NCBI GenBank assembly: GCA_959606905.1 | Contig: CAUHML010000204.1 | Span: 1-5,374 of the forward strand | Direction of reading: 5' to 3' | Source: an uncultured Bacteroides sp. | GTDB lineage: Bacteria; Bacteroidota; Bacteroidia; Bacteroidales; Bacteroidaceae | DNA length: 5,374 nucleotides | Shown: positions 1 to 5,374 of the stretch, one piece after another | How positions within the stretch are numbered: the first letter of the stretch is position 1 | How the letters are laid out: each line of letters starts with the position of its first letter | Program-made: the position numbers and the translations under genes | The notes under the pieces: model-generated | What the model was told of the DNA's origin: nothing | Databases searched by the model: none | What the model saw: the letters and a program-made list of their open reading frames with translations, nothing else

Positions 1-101
1 AGTTCCCGTTGAAAGTGACTGTGGTGGCATGGCAATATGGATTGGCAGGAGAAGTGCAGACTGCCGAACCGGTAGAACGGAGTTTTTTCATTTATCAATA
101 G
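1..101 (+). CDS. C-terminal end of an unidentified protein (5' end outside window)
   Basis: An open frame enters from the left edge (first full codon at base 3) and ends at TAG 99-101, giving 32 codons. The peptide alternates hydrophobic and polar residues (KVTVVAWQYG, then VERSFFIYQ at the end), which suggests beta strands closing a beta-sandwich or similar domain. I do not recognise the family. It lies on the same strand as the enzyme genes, 106 bases ahead of the first, so it may belong to the same locus. The other two forward frames give either an immediate stop or a composition less like a protein. The call rests on a short frame, so confidence is moderate. Confidence 0.55.
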   Translation, partial: FPLKVTVVAWQYGLAGEVQTAEPVERSFFIYQ

Positions 102-120
102 GCAATTGACAAATGAAAGA
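84..120 (+). repeat. Stem-loop spanning the stop codon of the upstream gene
   Basis: Bases 86-99 pair with 105-118 (14 positions, one mismatch at A94/C110), around a five-base loop at 100-104. A further G-U and a T-A pair extend it to 84-120. The stem is AT-rich and the stop codon (99-101) sits at the top of its left arm. No T-run follows on the + strand, so it is not a textbook intrinsic terminator. It could be a transcript end, a 3' mRNA stabiliser or a chance fold. Confidence 0.4.
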
Positions 121-172
121 TTATGGAACTATGAGTTGGAATTCGTATTTTTACATTGAGTGTTAGGCTGAA

Positions 173-206
173 CTTATTCGTATCCTATAAATATAAGGAT
201 ATTAAG
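173..206 (+). promoter_or_regulatory. Possible ribosome-site hairpin ahead of the GH127-type gene
   Basis: TATCCT (181-186) pairs with AGGATA (196-201) around a nine-base loop, and CTTA (173-176) pairs with TAAG (203-206) outside it, separated by a small internal loop. The only Shine-Dalgarno-like run, AAGGA at 195-199, lies mostly in the right arm and ends eight bases before the ATG at 208. Folding would cover both the site and the edge of the start codon. The stems are short and AT-rich, and Bacteroides often initiates without a Shine-Dalgarno site, so function is speculative. Confidence 0.3.
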
Positions 207-207
207 A

Positions 208-2136
208 ATGATTATGAATCAAAAATCTTTAGTTGCAATCGCATTATTGGCAGTATCGGCTATATCGTCGGCTCAATCTGTGTACCCCGGACAGCACCAG
301 GGGAAAATGAAAAAAGAGACAGTGGCTCCTGTTCGGGTAGAAAGTTTTGATTTGAAGGACGTCCGTTTATTACCGAGTCGTTTTCGTGACAATATGTTGC
401 GGGATTCCGCATGGATGACTTCTATCGACGTAAGTCGCCTGTTGCATAGTTTCCGGACAAATGCCGGAGTCTTTGCCGGTCGTGAAGGCGGTTATATGAC
501 AGTGAGAAAACTCGGTGGCTGGGAATCCTTGGACTGTGAGCTTCGCGGACATACTACCGGACATCTGCTTTCGGCTTACGCTTTGATGTATGCCGCTACC
601 GGAAGTGAGATTTTCAAGTTGAAAGGGGATAGCCTTGTCAACGGGCTGACCGAAGTTCAGAACGCTTTGAAAGGCGGATATTTAAGTGCTTTTCCCGAAG
701 AACTGATAAACCGTAATATCCGGGGAAAGAGTGTTTGGGCACCTTGGTACACCTTGCATAAGCTTTATTCCGGGCTGATAGACCAATATCTGTATGCAGA
801 TAATCAGCAGGCTTTGAAAACAGTGACCAAAATGGGCGACTGGGCTTATAACAAACTGAAACCACTTAGTGAAGAAATCCGCAAACTCATGATACGCAAT
901 GAGTTTGGAGGTGTCAACGAATCATTCTACAATTTGTATGCTATCACAGGAGATGAACGTTACCGTTGGTTGGCCGAATATTTCTACCATAATGATGTAA
1001 TTGACCCGTTGAAAGAACTTCGGGACGATTTGGGAACCAAACATACGAATACGTTTATCCCGAAAGTCATAGCCGAAGCGCGTAACTATGAACTGACAGA
1101 GAATGAGACCAGCAAAAAGCTCTCGGAATTCTTCTGGCATACCATGATTGACCACCATACTTTTGCTCCGGGATGCAGTAGTGATAAGGAGCATTTTTTC
1201 GACCCGAAGAAATTCTCTAAACACTTGACCGGCTATACCGGAGAAACCTGCTGTACTTATAATATGTTGAAGCTTAGTCGTCATCTTTTCTGTTGGACGG
1301 GCGATTCATCTATTGCCGATTATTATGAAAGGGCACTATATAATCATATCCTGGGACAGCAAGATCCGGAAACAGGAATGGTCACTTATTTCTTACCCTT
1401 ACTTTCGGGTTCACATAAACTGTATAGTACCAAAGAGAACTCTTTCTGGTGTTGTGTCGGCAGTGGATTCGAAAATCATGCTAAATACGGAGAAGCTATC
1501 TACTACCACAACAACCAGGGAATCTATGTAAATCTGTTTATTCCTTCCCAAGTCACCTGGAAAGAAAAAGGATTAACCCTTCTCCAGGAAACGGAATTTC
1601 CGAAAGAGGAAACGACCCTGTTAACTATTCGTGCCGAGAAACCGGTTCGTACTACTGTTTATCTAAGATATCCTTCATGGAGTAAAAAAGCGGAAGTTCT
1701 TGTGAACGGTAAAAAAGTAGCAGTAAAACAAAAGCCAGGTTCTTACATCGCTATCACCCGTGACTGGAAAGATAATGACCGTATCTCGGCTACTTACCCG
1801 ATGCAGATTGCATTGGAAGCCACTCCCGATAATCCGAATAAGGTAGCTTTATTGTATGGCCCGTTAGTGCTTGCCGGAGAACGGGGTACGGAAGGTATGC
1901 AGGCTCCCGCACCTTTCTCTAATCCAGCTCTTTATAATGATTATTATACTTATAATTTCCATGTACCTGCGGATTTGCGTACCTCATTGAAAGTAGATAT
2001 GAAACATCCGGAACGTACTTTGCGGCATACAGGAAAAGACCTGAAATTTACAACAGAACAAGGAGATGTGATTCGTCCGCTTTATGATTTGCATCATCAG
2101 CGTTATGTGGTATATTGGGATTTGCAGTCGAAATAG
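208..2136 (+). CDS. Secreted GH127/GH146-type beta-L-arabinofuranosidase (DUF1680)
   Basis: A 642-residue exported glycosidase predicted to release beta-L-arabinofuranose from plant-type glycans or glycopeptides. Residues 1-22 form a Sec signal peptide (hydrophobic core LVAIALLAV, likely cleavage SSA|QS), so the enzyme is probably periplasmic. The (alpha/alpha)6-barrel body shows GHTTGH (114-119), APWYTLHK (178-185), GGVNE (234-238) and KHTNTFIPK (278-286), all typical of DUF1680. Known chemistry in this family (HypBA1) uses a cysteine nucleophile held by Zn. The matching residues appear to be E346-x-C348 and C415-C416 (C415 as nucleophile), with E328 as likely acid/base, so it should be active. 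The C-terminal third looks beta-rich. Length is close to HypBA1 (about 658). The start at 208 has AAGGA eight bases upstream; ATG 214 would also leave a signal peptide. GH127 and GH146 share these motifs, and I cannot decide between them. C349, next to ligand C348, is an extra cysteine. Confidence 0.94.
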   Translation: MIMNQKSLVAIALLAVSAISSAQSVYPGQHQGKMKKETVAPVRVESFDLKDVRLLPSRFRDNMLRDSAWMTSIDVSRLLHSFRTNAGVFAGREGGYMTVRKLGGWESLDCELRGHTTGHLLSAYALMYAATGSEIFKLKGDSLVNGLTEVQNALKGGYLSAFPEELINRNIRGKSVWAPWYTLHKLYSGLIDQYLYADNQQALKTVTKMGDWAYNKLKPLSEEIRKLMIRNEFGGVNESFYNLYAITGDERYRWLAEYFYHNDVIDPLKELRDDLGTKHTNTFIPKVIAEARNYELTENETSKKLSEFFWHTMIDHHTFAPGCSSDKEHFFDPKKFSKHLTGYTGETCCTYNMLKLSRHLFCWTGDSSIADYYERALYNHILGQQDPETGMVTYFLPLLSGSHKLYSTKENSFWCCVGSGFENHAKYGEAIYYHNNQGIYVNLFIPSQVTWKEKGLTLLQETEFPKEETTLLTIRAEKPVRTTVYLRYPSWSKKAEVLVNGKKVAVKQKPGSYIAITRDWKDNDRISATYPMQIALEATPDNPNKVALLYGPLVLAGERGTEGMQAPAPFSNPALYNDYYTYNFHVPADLRTSLKVDMKHPERTLRHTGKDLKFTTEQGDVIRPLYDLHHQRYVVYWDLQSK

Positions 2137-2172
2137 AAAATTTTAAGAACGAATTACACGAATTACGCGGTT

Positions 2173-2184
2173 TTATAATTATAA
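2173..2184. repeat. Perfect 12-bp AT palindrome in the repeat loop
   Basis: TTATAATTATAA reads the same on both strands and lies at the left side of the loop between the inverted-repeat arms. It overlaps the first five bases of the tandem 15-mer. It could be a protein-binding half-site pair or only low-complexity AT sequence. Confidence 0.6.
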
Positions 2185-2209
2185 TTGCATCAAATATAAT
2201 TGCATCAAA
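2180..2209. repeat. Two exact tandem copies of a 15-bp unit
   Basis: The unit TATAATTGCATCAAA occurs at 2180-2194 and again at 2195-2209 without a difference, inside the loop of the inverted repeat. Two perfect copies suggest recent duplication, for example by replication slippage, or a paired binding site. Two copies are too few to call a minisatellite. Confidence 0.85.
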
Positions 2210-2263
2210 CAACAGCGTAGTTCGTGTAATTTGTGTTTAATATGAAGTGAATAGATAACGAAA

Positions 2264-4186
2264 ATGAAGGGAAGATTATTAATCGTAATTTTTATAAGTA
2301 TCTGTTTTATTGCAGGTTCCTGCAATGTATCATCCGTACAAGGGAGTCGTTATAACTTCTCTTCATTAGATTCTGTTATTCAAGGCTGGGTGAGTAAAGA
2401 GTACTATCCCGGTGCTTCTATCTGTGTAGTAAAGAATGATTCTGTCATTTTTCAGAAGAACTACGGTAGCTATACTCCTGATACAAAAGTATACGTAGCC
2501 TCTGCCGGAAAATGGGTGGCGGCTGCTGTTATCGGAGCGGTTGTGGATAGTACCAGTTTGGACTGGGATGACCCTGTGGAAAAGTGGTTGCCGGAATTTA
2601 AGGGAGATGCCAAAGGAAAAATCCTTTTGCGACAATTGTTATCTCATACTTCCGGAGTGCGTCCCTATCTTCCTGAACCGCGCGTAGATAATTACAATCA
2701 TCTGGATTCCGCCATTATTGAGATATTGCCGTTAGATACGGTTTTTACTCCGGGAAGCCGGTTCCAGTATGGAGGGCTTGCCATGCAGATTGCCGGAAGA
2801 ATGGCGGAAGTGGCAATGGGGAAGGAGTTTGAAACTCTCTTTCAGGAACTATTGGCGCAACCATTGGAAATGAAGAATTCTCATTTTACTCCGATAAATA
2901 CAGATGGCGGACATGCCCCGATGTTAGGTGGTGGTCTGTGTACTACCTTGAACGATTATATTCATTTCCTATCAATGATTTATCACGATGGAATGTATAA
3001 CGATAAGCGAATTATATCTGCACAAACTGTAAAAGAAATGCAGGCCGACCAAGTGAAAGATGCAATAATCCCTTCGAATAACTCGGATAATTATGTAGCG
3101 AAAGGGCTAGGACAATCCCACAATGGAATCTACGGATTGGGCGAATGGCGTGAATTAATAGATAAGAAGACGGGCGAAGCCTATCAAATCAGTTCTCCGG
3201 GTTGGGCTGGCGCTTACCCCTGGATAAATAAACGTGATAGTGTTTACGGCTTCTTTATTGCCCATGTAGCAGGTTCTTCCGCTAAGGAAGACGGCTTTTC
3301 CTCTTTCTATGGCAGTCCTGTGATTTCGCGGACCGTTTCAGAAATACTGAAAGGCAATTCATTGGTCATTAAACAAGGACGTGTCAATGTAGGAAATGGC
3401 TCTTTATACTATGAAGAAGCCGGTCAAGGTGAACCGATAATCTTTGTTCATGGTCATTCTTTGGATCATCGTATGTGGGATGAACAATTTTCCGTACTGG
3501 CAAAAAAATATCGTGTGATCCGCTATGATTTGAGAGGATATGGCATTTCGTCTTCACAAACGGAAGACTATCAATTCACACACGCTGAAGATTTAGTTAC
3601 TTTGATGGATTCTTTGCACATCAAAAAAGCGCATATCGTCGGACTTTCTTTAGGTGGTTTTATTACTGCCGATATGTTGGCGTACTTCCCGGATCGGATG
3701 TTATCTGCTTTTTTAGCCAGTGGGAACATTCGGAAATCGAAAGGTCCCAGTGAACCGATGACTCCGGAAGAAGCAAGAGTACGTGATAAGGAGATTGCTG
3801 CTTTGAAAGAGAAAGGGGTAGATGTGATGAAGAAAGAGTGGTTTGAAGGATTGATGAAGTCAGGAGGAAGTCAGCGGGAACGAATGCGTGAGTCTCTTTG
3901 GCAAATGATCGATGAGTGGGATGCGTGGCAACCTTTACACAAAGAAGTACGGGTGGTAGCTGGTTTGGATGCCATCGAGGAATTGAAAAAGAATCATCCC
4001 GATGTACCTGCTTTAATTGTTGAAGGTCATTCTTCCGGCAACCGATTCTCAAAAGAACCTCCCATTTTACAATATCTTCCCAATGGAAAACTGAAAGTAA
4101 TTGACGATTGCGGACACATGCTGAATATGGAACGCCCGGAAGAATTTAATGCTGCATTGGAAGAATTTTTGAAAAGCGCTCAATAA
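2264..4186 (+). CDS. Lipoprotein fusing a beta-lactamase-type serine hydrolase to an alpha/beta hydrolase
   Basis: A 640-residue envelope lipoprotein with two hydrolase domains. Residues 1-19 are a lipoprotein signal with lipobox AGSC (lipidated Cys20). No acidic run follows Cys20, so a periplasm-facing position is more likely than surface export (inference). Domain 1 (about 27-365) is the class C beta-lactamase/DD-peptidase/family VIII esterase fold: SAGK with nucleophile S80 and K83, Tyr169 in YGG where YxN is usual, and GWAG (313-316) near the usual third motif. Domain 2 (about 370-640) is an alpha/beta hydrolase: HG oxyanion segment (396-397), DLRGYG, nucleophile elbow GLSLGG with S462, and His618 in CGHM. 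The usual acidic residue after the late strand is not seen: GHSSGN (588-593) stands where G-x-x-D is expected. Role is inferred as ester removal from glycan side chains; a peptidoglycan-related role for domain 1 is the alternative. It is 44 bases ahead of the lyase-like gene and may share its transcript. Confidence 0.92.
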   Translation: MKGRLLIVIFISICFIAGSCNVSSVQGSRYNFSSLDSVIQGWVSKEYYPGASICVVKNDSVIFQKNYGSYTPDTKVYVASAGKWVAAAVIGAVVDSTSLDWDDPVEKWLPEFKGDAKGKILLRQLLSHTSGVRPYLPEPRVDNYNHLDSAIIEILPLDTVFTPGSRFQYGGLAMQIAGRMAEVAMGKEFETLFQELLAQPLEMKNSHFTPINTDGGHAPMLGGGLCTTLNDYIHFLSMIYHDGMYNDKRIISAQTVKEMQADQVKDAIIPSNNSDNYVAKGLGQSHNGIYGLGEWRELIDKKTGEAYQISSPGWAGAYPWINKRDSVYGFFIAHVAGSSAKEDGFSSFYGSPVISRTVSEILKGNSLVIKQGRVNVGNGSLYYEEAGQGEPIIFVHGHSLDHRMWDEQFSVLAKKYRVIRYDLRGYGISSSQTEDYQFTHAEDLVTLMDSLHIKKAHIVGLSLGGFITADMLAYFPDRMLSAFLASGNIRKSKGPSEPMTPEEARVRDKEIAALKEKGVDVMKKEWFEGLMKSGGSQRERMRESLWQMIDEWDAWQPLHKEVRVVAGLDAIEELKKNHPDVPALIVEGHSSGNRFSKEPPILQYLPNGKLKVIDDCGHMLNMERPEEFNAALEEFLKSAQ

Positions 4187-4230
4187 AGAATAATATTGTA
4201 ACTGATTATATATAGAATAGACTAAGTACC
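4187..4230 (+). other. Short AT-rich spacer, no terminator seen
   Basis: These 44 bases between the double hydrolase and the lyase-like gene contain no stem followed by a T-run and no clear Shine-Dalgarno sequence. This fits co-transcription of the two genes, with the weak initiation signals usual in Bacteroidota. Confidence 0.5.
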
Positions 4231-5374
4231 ATGAAACAAACTATTATTGCTGTTATCTGTTTTTTGTGTGTTTCTTCATTATATATACAAGCACAAAAAA
4301 TAAATCATCCTTCATTACTGTATACTCCACAACGCATACAGCAAGTAAAACAGCGTATGCAGCATGAACCTAAATTGCAGGAAGCATGGGGAGATATTAA
4401 GAAAACAGCAGATGAAGCTTTGCAAAAGAAAGATTTTAATCGATTAGACTATTTGTCGTTAGCTTATTTGATGACTGATAATAAGGAGTATGCAGACGCA
4501 ATCAAAGAAATCCTCTTGAAAGCTGTGGAAGCCGAATCATGGGGAGATGTGGAAATGATGGCACGTATTCCTGCATGGCGTTCACAACTGGGTATGGCTC
4601 ATAAGAGTTTTCTTTCCGCGGTGGGGTATGATGCTGCATACAATGTCATGTCTTCTTCAGAAAGAAAAAAGATAGCCGAAGGATTGAAACGGTTAGCCGT
4701 AGAACCGGCATTGGGAGACTGGTTGTTGGAACCGACCCGTATTCACTCATTGAATTCGATGGGACATAATTGGTGGACCTCCTGTGTTTGTCAGGGTGGA
4801 ATATTGGCTTTGAGTCTTCAAAATGAACTTCCTGAAGTTAAAGAATGGGTGGAGCAACTTCACGAATCACTTCCTGAATGGTTTGATTTTGCTGGTGATG
4901 TATTGCAACAGAAAGCAAAGAGTTTTGATGAGGCCGGCGGAATGTATGAAAGTCTGAATTACGCCAACTTTGGTATTCAGGAAGCTTTGTTGTTTAGGAT
5001 CGCTTGGATAAATACTCATCCTGGACAGAATTCGGGTGATATTCCTCAATTGGCAAAATTGCCGAGTTACTTCTCACAAGTCTGCTATCCGCGTACAGGT
5101 ATGCTGCATAGTTTGAATTTAGGAGATAGCCATAAAAATGTATCGGCAGAATCCAGCATGATGTTATTGTATGCATTGGGGGTGAAAGATCCAACAATAT
5201 TGTGGTATATAGCCCAGGTGGAACAAGGACAACATCGTGATGGCTTTTTCCTGAATCGTCCCATGGGCTTCCTTTACACTCCTGATTTGAGTAAGGCGCC
5301 CGCTGTCCCTCAACTGCCGACTTCTCAATTATTTGCCGATTTTGGTTGGGCTACGATGCGTAATTCGTGGGAAA
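4231..5374 (+). CDS. Heparinase II/III-like secreted protein, probable polysaccharide lyase (3' end outside window)
   Basis: An open frame of 381 codons runs off the right edge without a stop. Residues 1-21 form a Sec signal peptide (core IIAVICFLCV, likely cleavage IQA|QK), so it is exported and not a lipoprotein. What follows is helix-rich and fits the (alpha/alpha) toroid of heparinase II/III-like proteins; LLYTPQRIQQVKQR just after the signal resembles the N-terminal part often labelled DUF4962. Typical pieces are GHNWW (178-182), GGMYESLNY (236-244) and GDSHKN (298-303). FADFGWATMRNSW (368-380) looks like the opening strands of the beta-sandwich domain. By analogy with heparinase II, H179 or N180 and Tyr244 are candidate lyase residues; the later histidine and any metal site would lie beyond the window. 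The usual family length (about 600-700) implies that just over half is present. Substrate cannot be read from sequence; a uronate-containing polysaccharide is the family expectation. Confidence 0.85.
   Translation, partial: MKQTIIAVICFLCVSSLYIQAQKINHPSLLYTPQRIQQVKQRMQHEPKLQEAWGDIKKTADEALQKKDFNRLDYLSLAYLMTDNKEYADAIKEILLKAVEAESWGDVEMMARIPAWRSQLGMAHKSFLSAVGYDAAYNVMSSSERKKIAEGLKRLAVEPALGDWLLEPTRIHSLNSMGHNWWTSCVCQGGILALSLQNELPEVKEWVEQLHESLPEWFDFAGDVLQQKAKSFDEAGGMYESLNYANFGIQEALLFRIAWINTHPGQNSGDIPQLAKLPSYFSQVCYPRTGMLHSLNLGDSHKNVSAESSMMLLYALGVKDPTILWYIAQVEQGQHRDGFFLNRPMGFLYTPDLSKAPAVPQLPTSQLFADFGWATMRNSWE

Larger units (their letters stand above)
2143..2240. repeat. Long imperfect inverted repeat filling the intergenic gap
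   Basis: Bases 2143-2168 pair with 2215-2240: 22 of 26 positions are Watson-Crick. Three of the other four (2147/2236, 2151/2232, 2163/2220) would be G-U pairs in a + strand transcript, and one (2148/2235) is a true mismatch. Each arm is built from a 9-base unit repeated in tandem (CGAATTACA then CGAATTACG in the left arm). The 46-base loop holds a palindrome and a tandem repeat. It starts six bases after the glycosidase stop and ends 23 bases before the next ATG. No T-run follows, so it is not a classic intrinsic terminator. It could be a dispersed REP/MITE-like element, a transcript-end or processing structure, or both. Confidence 0.85.

Noticed and set aside
136..158. Possible Bacteroides promoter (TTGG then TACATTGA) ahead of the glycosidase
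   Set aside because: The -7 box only partly matches TAnnTTTG, and the TTGG is too close (about 12 bases) for the usual spacing of about 19-21.
156..350. Small + strand open frame overlapping the glycosidase start
   Set aside because: It covers the signal-peptide codons of the real gene in another frame, and its GTG/ATG context and composition give no support.
922..1284. Minus-strand open frame of 120 codons inside the glycosidase gene
   Set aside because: It is antisense to conserved DUF1680 motifs, including the zinc-ligand region. No independent evidence of coding.
2180..2209. The tandem 15-mer as a CRISPR array
   Set aside because: There are only two adjacent copies with no spacer between them, and no cas genes.
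2200..2233. Possible promoter TTGC...TAATTTG ahead of the lipoprotein gene
   Set aside because: The -7 box is one T short of TAnnTTTG, the spacing (23) is slightly long, and it falls within the repeat arm, so the match is easily explained by the repeat.
2143..2240. The inverted repeat as an intrinsic terminator or insertion sequence
   Set aside because: No T-run follows the right arm, there is no transposase, and no clear target-site duplication was found flanking it. It is kept as a repeat of unknown function.
3663..4052. Minus-strand open frame of 129 codons inside the double-hydrolase gene
   Set aside because: It lies opposite a well-supported coding region with clear catalytic motifs, and its translation shows no recognisable domain or start context. 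It is a shadow frame.
4867..5197. Two overlapping minus-strand open frames near the right edge
   Set aside because: Both are antisense to the lyase-like gene, which has a signal peptide and family landmarks. Their translations look random.

Overview
The window looks like part of a carbohydrate-degradation locus from a gut-type Bacteroidota, most likely Bacteroides. The reasons are moderate GC with AT-rich intergenic gaps, weak or absent Shine-Dalgarno signals, a run of exported enzymes all on the + strand, and the enzyme families themselves (DUF1680/GH127-type beta-L-arabinofuranosidase, heparinase II/III-like protein). No rRNA, tRNA, CRISPR array or transposase gene is visible. The minus strand shows only shadow reading frames.

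Layout: (1) bases 1-101 hold the last 32 codons of an unidentified + strand gene, whose stop codon lies inside a 14-bp stem-loop. (2) A gap of about 105 bases carries a small hairpin that could cover the ribosome-binding site of the next gene. (3) 208-2136 is a complete secreted GH127/GH146-type glycosidase with the full Zn-cysteine catalytic set. (4) The 127-base gap 2137-2263 is almost filled by a long inverted repeat (26-nt arms) whose loop holds an exact tandem 15-mer and a 12-bp palindrome. (5) 2264-4186 is a complete lipoprotein that fuses a beta-lactamase-type serine hydrolase to an alpha/beta hydrolase. (6) 4231 to the window end is the 5' part of a secreted heparinase II/III-like protein, probably a polysaccharide lyase, cut by the window edge.

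Working model (inference): the three exported proteins act together in the periplasm or cell envelope on a decorated acidic plant-type glycan. The glycosidase would remove beta-L-arabinofuranose, the double hydrolase would remove ester groups, and the lyase-like enzyme would cut at uronic acids. No SusC/SusD pair or regulator is inside the window, so membership in a polysaccharide utilization locus is not shown directly. The least ordinary items are the fused double-hydrolase lipoprotein, which seems to lack the usual catalytic acid in its second domain, and the structured repeat at 2143-2240.
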